Assembly (NCBI GenBank): GCA_030035585.1
Contig: CM057469.1
Span: 35,246,501 to 35,310,500 of the forward strand
Reading direction: 5' to 3'
DNA length: 64,000 bases
From: Dugong dugon
Lineage: Eukaryota > Chordata > Mammalia > Sirenia > Dugongidae
Part shown: one piece after another, positions 22,085 to 34,948 of the stretch
Layout of the letters: each line of letters opens with the position of its first letter
Numbering within the stretch: position 1 is the first letter of the stretch
Notes under the pieces: generated by a model
What the model saw: the letters and a program-made list of their open reading frames with translations, nothing else
Told to the model about the DNA's origin: nothing
Database searches by the model: none
Position numbers and translations under genes: made by a program

Positions 22085-23250
22085 GTATCTGAATTTGGCT
22101 TGGGTAGGAAAAGGATTTTAAAATTAAAAATAATTAAAAATATTAAATATATGCCCTGCTTCTGAATGTGACATTTACCAGTATATCTTTCATAGGAAAA
22201 GCTCTTACTAAATAAATTTATCTTTTTTAAATAGACATAATTTTTTTTTGTTTTGTTTTCAGTTTCATATACTTCCTTATTTTCTTCCTTAATCTCAAAA
22301 TAACTTTTGTTTCCAGATTGAAACCTGATTCTAAATTAGGATGAAGATGCTGAATGCAGTGGAATACTAAAACTATTTCTAGCCACAAATGTTTCCCACG
22401 GTGCTTAATTTTTCTTAGCAGAAAATAATGCCAGTTGAGGGGGGGAAAAAAACCTTTATACCCCAATACTGTATTTATAGCACCCATTTATCTTTTATCT
22501 ATCACATTAATTTAAGAATGAGAGTAATAGTAAATTTTGTGGGCAAACATACAGTCTGAGGAAGAATTAACTAAAAGAAAACCTGTATCCAAGTAGAGTT
22601 GCGAGAATCGAGTGGAGAGATTAGTAGTGGTAGTTTTAAAGTAAAAGAAAACGGAGGTCTCACAGAGTTCAATGGGAAGGTAGATAGGACAGTAATTGTG
22701 AAGTGGCGGATAACAGATGATCAGATGATCTTGACAGCCATTAGAGTCACTCATGAGATATGCTGGAAGCACAAAAACGGGAGTGAAGATTCTATCAGTG
22801 ATGACAATATCAACAGCAACCACAGAAGCAAAAACCACAGCTAACATCTGTTGAGTACTTTCTCTCTATCAAGCAAGAGTTGATCAGCCCAAAGTAAAGA
22901 CTTGACCCTGATGATTGAAAGACAGCCAATGTGGAAGACCATTTTAGGTTCAAAGCAGGAAATTGGTAAATTCTCACCATCAATTTATGTGTAGTTTGCC
23001 AATGACTGGCGGTCCAAGAAGACTAAATGGCATGGACTATTGAAATGAGTGGGCTAAGGCAAGGAGACCCGGGTACTGGCTCCATCTTTTCCCTTTTCTA
23101 AGTTCAGATTGCATTCATCTACCTCAATCTCACATAGTGGCTTGGAACTAGTGGACACAGAGGGGAGACCTTCTTAGTGTGTATTGCTCCACAACGTGAA
23201 AATAAGAGTTTTGAGGTAGTAGAAAGACCCCCAGCGTAGCATCTTGTTTA
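22085..23250. other. unassigned intergenic sequence
   Basis: No gene or named repeat; the overlapping open frames near 22512-22847 on both strands have no recognisable protein features. Confidence 0.55.
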
Positions 23251-23254
23251 GGTG

Positions 23255-23375
23255 GAAAGAGCCCAGCTCAGGGGTCCATTGTCCTAGGTTCTAAGTTTGA
23301 TTCTTACCACTTAGCTGCCATATCTCTTTAGACCTTAGTTTCTTTATCTGTAAAAGAATGTAAAGGAAAGTGCAT
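23255..23375 (+). repeat. MIR SINE
   Basis: 'ccttagtttctttatctgta' preceded by 'gattcttaccacttagctgc'. Confidence 0.7.
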
Positions 23376-23379
23376 TTCA

Positions 23380-24350
23380 AACTCTAAAGCTCTATCCAAA
23401 TGTAAGTTCTCCTGCCATTGCTATTGAACTTGACAGGTCACTCAATATTTCGCTGCTGATTTTATTTTTCTGTGTGTTACCAGAAATTTGGTATGTGTTT
23501 CCCTAGGAACTCCCTCCACATCCCCCACCCATATACATCATTATGCAATGGGAAATAAATGGAATTGTAAAGTGGCCAAATATTCGAGGGTTTATTTAGC
23601 TGTTGTAAACTCTTATCTGAAGAAATTGGCAGCGCATTTTGGACACTTGTTCAGTCTAAAACATGGCTGTGCACATGAGATCCTTAGGATGTTCTTTTGT
23701 CATCTTGTGATCATAGAATGTAAAATCTGGAAGTGATTAACTAGCCCCCTCATTTTACCAATGAGGGAACTGTGGATAGAGAAGAAAATGACTTAAGATT
23801 CTTGATGAACAACTATGATTCTGCTATGTAATTAAGTACTTACTTAGAAATACTTAAAATGATTACAATAACATCACCCTAGTAATTGATGAAAATAAAG
23901 TCAAATACAAGGTTTACTGATATAAAAATTTGGATAATTATTCCTCAAATTTTCAAATAACAAAGGTTATGAAATGCACAAGGTACTTTGGAAAATTGAA
24001 AAAAAATGATATAAGAGATAGACTCTATCCTAAAAAAATGCACAGTCACTTAGTGGAAACGAAAATTGGATTTCTTCAACAAATATACTTTCTTTAAAAT
24101 AATAGTTTAACGATGCAACAGTAAAACATTTGGAGAATCCAGAAGAGTCAATAATAAATAATTAAAATCATACATAATTATACAGCCCAGAGACAGTCAC
24201 TGTTAACCTGCATATTTCATTAATTCCCTAACTTTTTTTCTATATCTGTTAAACAAATATGACTAACAGTCCAAACTCAGCAATATATACCCATAGAAAG
24301 TTTTATTCTTCCAATAATTGTCACTGAATTCTGCCCATTTTGCAGTTAGC
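23380..24350. other. unassigned intergenic sequence
   Basis: A/T-rich; a short MIR-like piece at about 23740-23800. No gene. Confidence 0.55.
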
Positions 24351-24354
24351 TACA

Positions 24355-24384
24355 CACAAACACACACACATACACACACACGAA
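24355..24384 (+). repeat. (CA)n microsatellite
   Basis: acacaaacacacacacatac and following CA units. Confidence 0.9.
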
Positions 24385-24609
24385 CTCACAGCAGCTAGGG
24401 ACAGGGAGGTATGAATGTGACCTGCTTTCTCTCACATTCCATGTACCTTCACCCACCAGTACTGGCAGGCAGGGGATTGGGGGACTCATGAGGAGTTGAA
24501 GGTAGAGAAGGGAGACGGCACAGACCAGTGAAGGCCATTAGTGGAGATTTGAAGTTACTTTGCTGGACAATGATCCCTCTGAGTGGCCTATTAATTGGTC
24601 TTGGGATGT

Positions 24610-25185
24610 GTATTTGTGTCCTGTTGCTGTTGTAACAAAGTACCACAAATTTAGTGGCTTAAAACAAACACTCATTTGTTATCTCACAGTTTGGTATGTC
24701 AGAAGTCCAGTGGTCTCACCTGGGTTCTCTGTTTAGGGGCTCGTAAGGCTGAAATCAAAGTGTCGACCTCCCTGGGCTGTTATCTAAAGGCTCTGGGGAA
24801 GCATCTGCTTCCAGGCTCACTTAGTTAGTGGTAGAATTCAGTTCTCCTCTATCTTCAAGCCAGCAATGGCTGGTCGAGTCCTTCTCACGCTTCAAATCTC
24901 TCTGACTTCTTTTGGTGTATCTGTCTAACTTGAGCCATAGGAAGTTCTCTTTTAAGGAGCCTTGGGATTACATTGGGCCCACCTGGGTAATCCAGGCTAC
25001 TCTTTTTTTAAGGTCCATAATCTTAATTACCTCTGCAAAGTCCCTGGTGCCTATTCACAGATTCTAGGGATTAGGACGTGGACATCTTTGGGTGGTCATT
25101 CTGTCTATTGCCAGCTGGCCTTCTGCTGCCTTCTGATATTAGAGGGTTCTAGGGAGGGTGCTGCATCCTCCTTCCACTCCCAATA
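24610..25185. repeat. ancient LTR/MER-type interspersed repeat
   Basis: 'gttgtaacaaagtaccacaa' at the start and 'gattaggacgtggacatctt' at the end are the two ends of a very common mammalian repeat; subfamily not assigned. Confidence 0.6.
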
Positions 25186-25189
25186 AGTT

Positions 25190-25745
25190 ATTTCCGGGAG
25201 TTCCCCTGTTGCAGGTCTGTCTTTCCCCTTGACAGTCTCTTGATGTATGTAGCTGCCACCTAGCTACCTACCTATTACTCCCTCCATCACATGCTCCAGG
25301 CTCAGCTTAGGAATCAATGTCACACCTACCTTGCTCTGTAGAAACGAAAGAAGGAATGGAACATGGAGAGGAAGCCTTCCCTCTCTGACCCACTGTTCAA
25401 CTCTGCCGGAAGGCTTTTTTTTCACAGATGCTCCTCTAATACTTTCCCTTGCTGCAGATGACCTCTTCTATTCAATTCTAGCCATTTTTATCTATGTAGG
25501 AAGAGAGAGATTGCTATAGAATTTGATAGAATGTCCCTCTTTGTTAAATATGCAACAGTCAGTTTTTTGACTTAATAAGTTTAACCTTAGAACAGAACAT
25601 CCATGTTTTTATCCTTAGCTGTGAGTTGTCTCTATAGTAATTCCTGTATCAGTCATCAAACCATCCCCTCATCCTTTCATCTTAGTTAAGTGCCTCTTCC
25701 ATGTGCTCCCAGATCCTACTACATTTATCAATATTGGAGCACTTA
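25190..25745. other. unassigned intergenic sequence
   Basis: No gene or named repeat seen. Confidence 0.5.
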
Positions 25746-25759
25746 CCACACCACAGTAT

Positions 25760-25920
25760 TGTTATTGTTGTTAGGTGCCATTGTGTCAGTTCTGACTCAT
25801 AGCGACCCTATAGGACAGAGTAGAACTGCCCCCCTAAAGTTTCCAAGGGGTGGCTGGTGGATTTGAACTGCCAGTCTTTTGGTTAGCAGCCGAGGCCTTA
25901 ACCACTACTACACCAGGGCT
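25760..25920 (-). repeat. AfroSINE, short subtype, with target duplication
   Basis: Flanks ccacaccacagtat (25746-25759) and ccacaccactgtat (25921-25934), 14 bp with one mismatch. Body 'cctataggacagagtagaac'. Confidence 0.93.
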
Positions 25921-25959
25921 CCACACCACTGTATAACCAACTGCTTATATATAGATCTT

Positions 25960-26059
25960 TTGTACTGGGCTGTAAGCCTTGGAAGGCAAGGATTTTTTTT
26001 AATCTTTTTTATCCCCAACATCTACCTAAGGCCTGGCTCATAGAGGCTCAGTAAATATT
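25960..26059 (+). repeat. L2 LINE 3' end
   Basis: 'ttggaaggcaaggatttttt', 'aaggcctggctcatagaggc', 'tcagtaaatattg'. Runs directly into the GGAT microsatellite. Confidence 0.65.
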
Positions 26060-26111
26060 GGATGGATGAATGGATGGATGGATGGATGGATGGATGGATG
26101 GATGGATGGAT
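26060..26111 (+). repeat. (GGAT)n microsatellite
   Basis: About 13 near-perfect units, probably grown from the L2 tail's target-repeat end. Confidence 0.95.
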
Positions 26112-26114
26112 AAA

Positions 26115-26800
26115 AAGCTTTACTAACATTAGACCATCACAGAGCGGCAACCAGACCAGATTCAGCTCCCAAATCTTGAGTGTATAAATACTATGTTTAC
26201 CCCATTCAACCCACACTAATCTACTATCACCAGGCTCAAGAGTATGTTTAATTTTTTGCTTCACATTGAATTCCATGATTGTTTATCCCCTAAGCATCAT
26301 AGCACTGATAACAACATTTTTAAACATATGACTAAGATCTGATGGTCTTATGCCAGCTATATGTTCCACACTCTCCTTCCTGTGAGCTCATGATTACTGA
26401 GGGCTGTGAGGTATGAATAAGGAAAGGAAGAAGAACAGTGCCGATACTCATCATGTTGCCTAAATCCTGTTGTATAAACAGCATGACTCACATTGGTCTT
26501 GTCCATACTGGAGGCCCAGCAGCACTTTGCCTGTGGTTTGTTAATTACCCGGATCTTGCTAAACACTCTTGTAGGCATTGAGTTATTACTCCATATACCT
26601 GTTTCCTGATGTATATCAAATCATGTTGTAATGTAAACCGTGCCACAAAACCACATCCTTGAAGAAGTATGTACAGTGGGTAGATTCTTACCAGAAAGGT
26701 AAAATGGACTGAGCAGCTGGCATGCTTCCTAAACTCTTGAGTTCACTGTCAGCTTGTTATTGTAGGATTTCTCACTGCTTCCTTTCACATAGTACAGTGC
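26115..26800. other. unassigned intergenic sequence
   Basis: No gene or named repeat seen. Confidence 0.5.
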
Positions 26801-26809
26801 ATTGTACTT

Positions 26810-26925
26810 GTATCTATGCCGCTATATTAAATTGCAAGCCTCTGAAAGGCTGGGACTAAGTTTTATCTCTGTATTCACAGTGCCTGGCATAGTGTGAGTA
26901 CTCAATAAATGTGTGTAAGAATAGT
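26810..26925 (+). repeat. L2 LINE 3' end
   Basis: 'cagtgcctggcatagtgtga' and 'gtactcaataaatgtgtgta'. Confidence 0.65.
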
Positions 26926-26929
26926 GAGT

Positions 26930-27950
26930 GAATGAGTGAGAGAGTAAATGAATGAATATTTTGACTGTTTTTGAATAAAATATTACACATAATTTGAACT
27001 ATCTTTCCAAGTAGGAATGGGTTTCTCATCATCATGTACACATTCACATATATCCCTTTATGGCCAAAAACATACGCTGGTGAAGCCACAGGCTAGGATT
27101 ATGAGACAAGTGCATTCTCTGGCTTTGGATCAAAACACATTTAACTGGCTCCTACTGTAGTAAGACCCAACATCTTGGCCTCCTGAGGGCTACATCTTTG
27201 CTTGTTTCTTTTAATTCTGACTGATCAGATGAGTTATTCAATTAGATTCAGATAAGAAACATGAAAATGTGACACCACCAAAGTAAAATCTCTAATGCCC
27301 CTAAGATGCAGGATGAGATACAAAAGGAAGTTCAGAAAATAAAGGTAATTAAATGGAATTCATACTATAAAGAAAGGAGAACTCTGATCTTCAATTTCTT
27401 AGCCACAAAAGCATCACTTGAAACAGCAGCAGTAAACAAGAGATGACATATGAGCAGAAGACATACTTTAAAAGAAATGGGTAAAATCAAATAGGAAGAC
27501 AACATTTTGCTGAAATTGTTTTCTGAGCAGTTTTCTGATTAGCTATGCAAATGATTTCATACAGCCTAGATGTTTCAGCCCTCTGCTAAACACCTTTTGG
27601 AAAAGTGTCATTCAAGTTTCACTTTTTTGAAACCATAGTAATTATCCTATGCAGTTTGACCGTTAAGGTGGGCTCTCTTCATTAACACACAATACTGCTC
27701 CACCTTATCATTCTACAGTACCAAATCCAGTTGTATGATCTCAGTCATCATCTCAATTGATATTGCTGGTTTTAACACTAGGAACCAAACATCTCTTGTG
27801 AATATATCTCTTCTGGTTCTCTCCTGCTTTTTTTGCCTCATCCTTAGGCATCTTTATAGATTCTTTCTCTTTTCCCTTTAATGCTAAAGTCCCTTGAGGT
27901 TCAGTCTTAGTTCTCTGTTTAGATTGTAAAATGGTTCTGGATGATCTCCC
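26930..27950. other. unassigned intergenic sequence
   Basis: No gene or named repeat seen. Confidence 0.5.
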
Positions 27951-27959
27951 TTCTTGTGG

Positions 27960-28870
27960 CTTCAACCATTACTATCCATTCCGGAATCTATCTTTTACAC
28001 TTGTCTTCTGATTTCTCGATCTGTGTTTCCATTTTGCCCACTGGACCTCTCCAATATTTCTGTTCCAAGGCTCCTCAAACTTAATCTGTTCAACCTTTCT
28101 ATTATTCTCTTCGCCAACATCTTCTGTGTTCCAGAACTTTGTCATTGGCCATACTATCCACCCAGTTATCTATCTTGGAACCTTGGAAACTACTTTAACT
28201 CTTCTCTTTCCCTCAGGCTTCAGGTCCTGTCAGTTTCCAAATCCTGCACGTTTAGTGTATAAGTTCTACCACTCCTCACCATCCCCAATGACACTGTCTT
28301 AGTTCAAGCCTTCATTTTATCTTTGCTGACTTATTGCAACGGCTTCTTCATTGGTCCATTTATCACCACTTTTTTTTTCCTACTGCACCAGGAATATCTT
28401 CCTGGAGGGCTGGTCATATCATTTCCCGCTTCAAAATTTCCATTGACTTCCCAGTTCCTAGTACCGTGGGTCTGAGCTCTTTCTTTAAGACCTTCCTACA
28501 ACCAACTGCTTTTACAGCCTCTTCCTTGCCACTGGTCCACAGGCCTCCTCTGGCCTACAGGTCACTGAGCATCTCTCTGTATCTCTAAAGTGTGTGCCCA
28601 CCCAGCCATTCAAGTTCTTCTCTCTTCCTGGAAGCCATTACCCTTCTCCATCTGGACAATACCAATTCCTTCACAAGCCCAGAGTGAAATTTTTCCTCAT
28701 ACCCGAAGCCTTCCCTGATATTCTTAGGAAAACTTAGACACTTCCTATTCTATACTCCCACAGCATTCGGCTCCTCATTCCAGCACATCAGTATTGCCTG
28801 ACAATTGTTTGTATGCAAGTCCCTCCCCTCATAATGTTGTGAGGATCTGGAGAACAGGACTATATGTCAA
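27960..28870 (+). repeat. L2 LINE, longer piece
   Basis: Pyrimidine-rich text in L2 order: 'cccgcttcaaaatttccatt', 'cctggaagccattacccttc', 'gaagccttccctgatattct', 'ctcccacagcattcggctcc'. The open frames here are remnants only. Confidence 0.6.
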
Positions 28871-29084
28871 TGAACTTTATATTCTCAGAGCCCATTATAG
28901 ACAGCTACCACACACTTAAGAGAGCTTAGTTTATTGATTGGGAATGGTAGGAAGAAGGAGAAAAGCATTTCGTAGAAACAAAGAGCTGTGTCAGAATAAC
29001 GGGCCTAGTTGACTTTCTGAATATCTGCATTTGTGTTTAGCACCAGCAAAGCTTCTCCATTTATAAAACACAAGCACTAAATGG

Positions 29085-29190
29085 TGACCCTCTGAAAGGG
29101 AAGAACTGAATTCTAGTTACATATGTATTACCATTGTCTGAGATAGTATTTGGCACATTATAAGGACTCAGTAAGTGTAGAAGAAAAGAA
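29085..29190 (+). repeat. L2 LINE 3' end with purine-rich tail
   Basis: 'tatttggcacattataagga', 'ctcagtaagtgtagaagaaa' leading into an A/G-rich tract to 29236. Confidence 0.5.
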
Positions 29191-29469
29191 GAAAGACAGG
29201 AAATGAAGGAGGGAGGAAGGGAGAGAAGGAAGAAACTTGTGAAATATATCTCTAGAATTCATACTCTACCCCAGCCAAACTGGTCCAGATGCCTAATTAC
29301 CATGGAATTAAAATTTGCCTTAAAGCGAGAGTATTCAAGTGTTTTATAAAATCTATTGCTAGGGAAATCTTGTTGACTCATCCAAATCCCTCTTGCTATG
29401 CATGTAATCTCTTTTCTACATTCTTATTCATTAAGGAAATGGTAAATAGTTACTCTTCTAACATGTTCT

Positions 29470-29650
29470 GATACCATGTTCCAGGCATTGTGCTAGGTCA
29501 TTTACATGGATTAATTCTATCCCTCATAACAATTCTGCCAAGTGAGTATGAAATTTGTTCTTCAGACGAGAAAAATGACTGGCCTAAGCCTCCACAGCCA
29601 GCAAGTGGCAGTCAAAATCTCATCTGTCTGTCTCCAAAGACTCTGCTACT
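29470..29650 (-). repeat. MIR SINE
   Basis: 'ttccaggcattgtgctaggt' and 'tccacagccagcaagtggca'. Confidence 0.75.
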
Positions 29651-29714
29651 TCTTAACAATCTGCCTGCAACACCTGCCCATGCTTCCTTCATGGTTTACT
29701 GACAAATATTTTAT

Positions 29715-30035
29715 CTAGTCAGTTAGTTAACAAATCTTTACGTGGAACTTACTCCATGCCAAGCACTGTTCTGAGTACTTTACAGGTATTAAAATCATTG
29801 AATCCTCATAATAATATTATGAAGAAAGTCTCATTACTGTTCACGTCTTCATCAGATGAATAAACTGAGGCACAAAGAAATTAATTTCACATTTTACAGA
29901 GGAGAAAAATGAGACATAGAGAAATTAAGTAGTTTTCCCAAGATCATGCAGCAAGTAAGTGTAACAGCAGGATTAAAATCTCAATAATCTGAGATTCAGA
30001 GTCTGTGCTTTTAGCTCCTGCACTATGCCACCCCT
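29715..30035 (-). repeat. MIR SINE(s)
   Basis: 'ccatgccaagcactgttctg', then two consecutive core-like lines ('gaataaactgaggcacaaag' and 'cattttacagaggagaaaaa'). Either an internal duplication or two adjacent MIRs. Confidence 0.7.
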
Positions 30036-30664
30036 ATTCATAGTTTCATTTATTTAAAAAATAATCCATTGATGAACTAAACTTATACTAGCTGCTTTCT
30101 GGGCAACAGATTGATAATAAGAGAGAGATCATAATTTAAGGTTAATTTTCCTGCTTGCTTTGGTCCTTGTGGACATCTCTTATATCTTCAAAAAAGAAAC
30201 TGTTCTAAGGCCAGAGACAATCTTTATTTTACCAATAGCATTTTGAAAATGATTTCTATAACTACACTGTAAGTCAAGTGAGAACATGTAGAAGAAGAGA
30301 AAAGCATTAAAATGTGCCCAAGGTTTTAAGTGACAGCATAGGGGTGCCAATGGACTTCATCTTTTCATGCTAACTCAAATCAATTGGTAGTCACTTCTTA
30401 GAGCAGTATGTTGAGCAGGTATTTAAAACCATGTTCTGCTACTAATAGTTATAAAGAAAGTTCAATTTTCAACTGTCATGAAGGAGAGTGCAAAAAACAC
30501 AGGTTTTATTTCTCTTTTGCATGAAATGGCTTTCAGTGCTTGCTGGAAAGATGTGCTTGCTTTTTCCAATCAGTGCTCACCATGAACAGATTTAAACTCA
30601 ACAAACATTTAAGAATAAAACTCAAGGTGGTCCATCTTAAAGAAAGGAAATTAACATATCTTGA

Positions 30665-30880
30665 ATTTTTACTGAGGGCCATGAACCACAGCATAGTTTT
30701 CATTTAATTCTCACATATAACTTGATGAGATACAGATAAGTATGTCCATTTTGCACATAAGGAAATTATGTGATCAAGTGGCTTGCCAGGTTCACACAAG
30801 TGGCAACAGGCAGAGCTGAAATTCAAACCCTGGTCAGACTGTGGGCAAAAGCCATGGTACTTCCAGTACCAGGGCCCACT
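30665..30880 (-). repeat. MIR SINE
   Basis: 'tttcatttaattctcacata', 'cattttgcacataaggaaat', 'agctgaaattcaaaccctgg'. Confidence 0.7.
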
Positions 30881-30969
30881 ATGACACCACACAGAAAGGA
30901 TGGGCCATTATCAGTGAAGGACCAACTAGCTCATAGCATCTGAGCTATATGTTTGGCTCTGAATTCACT

Positions 30970-33955
30970 GACAGCTACCATAAAAAAGGAGATAAACACG
31001 ATAAGTGATATAGTTTCATTTTCTAATTTTAAAAAAGGTAAAAAGAAAAAAGTAATCAATTCATCTGCAATAAAAAGAAAAGGTAAACCATTTGCCAAAC
31101 TGACAAAAGAAAAACAGAAGAGGAAGCAAATAACCTGAATAAGAAATAGGATGGGCGATATCACAACAGACCCAACAGAAATTAAAAGAATCATAACAGA
31201 ATACTATGAAAAATTGTACTCTAACAAATTTGAAAAACCTAGATGAAATAGACAAATATCTAGACTCACTACCTACATAAACCAACACAAACAGAGGTAG
31301 AACAACTAAATAAACCTATAACAAAAGAAGAGATTGAAAAGGTAATTTTAAAACTCCCAACAAAAAAAAAAAGCCCTGGCCCTGACAGTTTCAGTGGAGA
31401 ATTCTACCAAACATTCATAGAAGAGTTAATACCACTACTACTAAAGGTATTTCAGAGCATAGAAAGGATAGAATACTCCCAAACTCATTCTATGAAGCTA
31501 GCATAACCCTGATACCAAAACTAGGTAAAGACACCATAAAAAAGAAAATTATAGACCAATATCCCTCAAGAACATAGTCGCAAAAATCCTCAACAAAATT
31601 GTAACCAATAGAATTCAGCAATATATCAAAAAAATAATTCACCGTGACTAAGTGGGATTCATATCAGGTATGCAGATATGGTTCAACATTAGAAAAACAA
31701 TCAATGTACTCCATCACGTAAATAAAACAAAAAACAAGAACCATATCATCTTATCAATTGATTCAGAAAAGGCATTTGACAAAACACAATACCCAGTCAT
31801 GATAAAAACTCTGAGCAAAATAGGAATAGAAGGGAAATTCCCCAACATAATTTGTATAATTGGCATTTATACAAAGCCAACAGCCAACATCATCCTAAAT
31901 GGAGAGAGTCTGAAAGCATTCCCCTTTGAGAATGGGACTCAGACAAGGATGCCCTTATCACCACTCTTATTCAACATTGTGCTGGAGGTCCTAGCTGGAG
32001 CAATAAGGCAAGAAATAAATAAATAAATAAAGGGCATCCAAATTGGTAAGGAAGAAGTCAAAGTACCTTTGTTTGCAGATAATATGCTCTTATACACAGA
32101 AAACCCCAAAGAATCCATGAGAAAACTACTGGAACTAATAGAAGATTTCAGCAAAGTTTCTGGATACAAGATAAACATACAAAAATCAGTTGGATTCCTT
32201 TACACCAACAAAGGGAACTTCAAAGAGGAAATCACCAAATCAATATCATTTACAATAACCCCAAAGAAGATAAAATACTTAGGAATAAATCTAACAGAGA
32301 CGTAAAAGACCTATACAATGAAAACTAAAAGACACTACTGCAAGAAACCGAAAGAGACCTGCATAAGTGGAAAAATATACCTTGCTCTAGGATAGGAAGA
32401 CTCAACATTGTGAAAATGTCAATTCTACCCAAAGCGATTTACAAATACAATGCAATCCCCATCCCAATTCCAATGGCATTTTTTAATGAGATGGAGAAAC
32501 AAATAACTAACTTCATATGGAAAGGGAAGAGGCCCTGGATAAGTAAAGCATTACTCAAAAAGAAGAACAAAGTGGGAGGCCTCACACTACCTGATTTTAG
32601 AACCTATTATACCACCAGTAATCACAACAGCTGGTACTGGTACAACAACAGATACATAGACCAATGGAACAGAATTGAGAATCCAGACATAAATTCATCC
32701 ACTTATGAGCAGCTGATTTTGACAGAGGCCTAAAGTCCATTAATTGAGGAAAAGACTGTCTCTTTAACAAATGGTGCTGGCATAACTAGCTATCCATCTG
32801 CAAAAAACTGAAACAAGACCCATACCTCACACCATGCACAAAAGCTAACTCAAAATGGATCAAAGACTTAAATATAAAATAAAAATGATAAAGATCATGG
32901 AGGAAAAAATAAGGACAACACTAGAAGCCCTAATACATGGCATAAACAGAATACAAAACATTACTAACAATGCACAAACACCAGAAGAGAAACTAGATAA
33001 GGAGGAGCTCCTAAAAATCAAACACTTAAGCTCTTCAAAAGACCTCACCAAAAGAGTAAAAAGACGACCTACAGACTGGGAAAAAAATTTTGGCCATGAC
33101 AAATCCGATCAGCATCTAATCTCTAAAATCTACAAGATACTGCAAAACATCAACAACAAAAAGACGAATAACCCAATTAAAAAATAAGTAAAGGATATGA
33201 ACAGGCACTTCCCCAAAGAAGACATTCAGACAGCTAACAGACACATGAGGAAATGTTCGTGATCATTAGCCATTAGAGAAATGCAGATCAAAACTACAGT
33301 GAGATACCATCTCACCCCAACAAGGCTAGCGTTAATCCAAAAAACACAAAATAATAAATGTTGGAGAGGTTGTGGAGAGACTGGAACACTTATACACTGT
33401 TGGTGGGAATGTAAAATGGTACAACAGCTTTGGAAATCGATTTGCTCCTTCATTAAAAAGTTAGAAATAGAATTACCATACCATCCAGCAATCCTACTCC
33501 TTGGAATATATCCTACAGAAATAAGAGCCATCACATGAATAGATATATGCACATTCATGTTCATTGCAGCACTGTTCACAATAGCAAAAAGATGGAAATA
33601 ACCTAGGTGCTCATCAATGGACGAATGGATAAACAAATTATGATATATTCACACAATGGAATACTATTCAACGATAAAGAACAACAAAGAATCTGTGAAA
33701 CATAATATGGAGGAATCTGAAAGGCATTATGCTGAGTGAATTTAGTCAGTTGTAAAAGGGCAAATATTGTTTAAGACCACTATTACAAGAACTCAAGAAA
33801 TGGTTTAAACATAGAAGAAAACATTCTTTGATGGTTATGAGGGTGAGGAGATAGTAGATAGTAGACAAGAATTATCTTGGGTGAAAGGAAGGACAGCACA
33901 CACTACAGGGGAAGTCATCACAACTGGATTAAACCAAAAGCTAAAAAGTTTCCAA
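30970..33955 (+). pseudogene. L1 ORF2 fragment (reverse transcriptase to C terminus), dead
   Basis: Frames broken across several segments read as L1 ORF2: RT entry '[20 protein letters not shown]' (31652 on), '[13 protein letters not shown]' (about 31760), then YLGINLT, 'AWYWYQNR'-like '[15 protein letters not shown]' (about 32630), and C-terminal '[14 protein letters not shown]' (about 33390). The catalytic FADD has become FADN at 32072-32083 (GAT AAT), so the enzyme would be inactive even if frames were joined. 5'-truncated: endonuclease and 5' end absent. Ends in the first ~170 bp of an L1 3' UTR, cut off at 33955 by an inverted RTE piece. Stops and frameshifts throughout. Confidence 0.93.
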
Positions 33956-34785
33956 CTATGGATCCTTCTTCTTTGTTTCCTACATTCACATTCCAATCAC
34001 CAGTAATTATCAATGTATCTTGATTGCATGTTTGATCATTTTCAGACTGCAGAAATTGGTAAAAATCTTCAATTTCTTCATCTTTGGCATTAGTGGTTGG
34101 AGTGTAAATTTGAATAATAGTCATGTTAATTAGTCTTCCTTGTAGGCATATAGATATTATCTTATCACTGACAATGTTGTACTTCAGGATAGACCTTGAA
34201 ATGTTCTTTTTGAAAATGAATGCAATGTCATTCCTCTTCAATTTGATTGTGCAATTCACAATGGCCAATACCAGTCATTTCAGCCCACTGATGCCTACAA
34301 TACATACTTTTAAGTGTTCTCTTTCATTTTTGACAACTTTCAGTTTTCCTAGATTCATACTTTGTACATTCCAAGTTCCAATTATTAATGGATGTTTTCA
34401 GCTCTTTATTCTCATTTTGAGTCATGCCACATCAGCAAATGAAGGTTCTGAAAGCTTTACTCCATCTAGGTCATTAAGGTTGACTCTACTTTGAGGAAGC
34501 AGCTCTTCCCCAGTTGTATTTTCAGTGCCCTCCAAGCTGAGGCACTCATCTTCTGGCACTATATCAGACAGTGTTCCACTGCTATTCATAAGGTTTTCAT
34601 TGGCCAATATTTTTTAGAAGTAGATCACCAGGTCCTTCTTTCTAGTCTATCTTAGTCTGGAAGCTCTGCTGAAACCCATCCACCATGGATGTCCCTGCTG
34701 GTATTTGAAATACCGGTGGCATAGCTTCCAGCATCATAGCAACTCACAAGCCACCATAGTGTGACTAACTGACAGACAAGTGGTG
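33956..34785 (-). pseudogene. RTE-clade LINE, 5' end with partial endonuclease
   Basis: Reads 5' to 3' from 34785 down. Starts with the same text as the full-length copy ending at 49311 (ctgtcagttagtcacac...gatgctggaagctatgcc), continues into an N-terminal region (EDECLSLEGTENTTGEELLP) and an apurinic-endonuclease segment with 'IIQIYTPTTNAKDEE' and 'LIITGDWNVNVG', whose D-x-N is a catalytic motif. Truncated inside the endonuclease where it meets the L1 fragment. RTE/BovB-like LINEs are abundant in afrotherians; subfamily not assigned. Confidence 0.88.
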
Positions 34786-34948
34786 GATCTTTGTTGTAAA
34801 CATAGTAGCCTCACTCTATAGATGTGGCTTGATCTTATCAAGTGACTAACGCTTTGAGAGACACTCATACAGAGGATAAAAAAGAAATCTGGAGTATTAC
34901 TAAAGAGTTTGTGGGTATGAAATTAAGTCTGTTAAAAATTTGCTTCCT

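Noticed and set aside
26060-26111. regular short repeat that could suggest a CRISPR-like array
   Set aside because: Tetranucleotide microsatellite in a mammalian genome; no spacers.
26022-26276. frame with repeated HPSI
   Set aside because: Antisense translation of the GGAT microsatellite.
27954-28588. open frames with protein-like composition
   Set aside because: They coincide with an L2 LINE stretch and change frame; no start or conserved domain.
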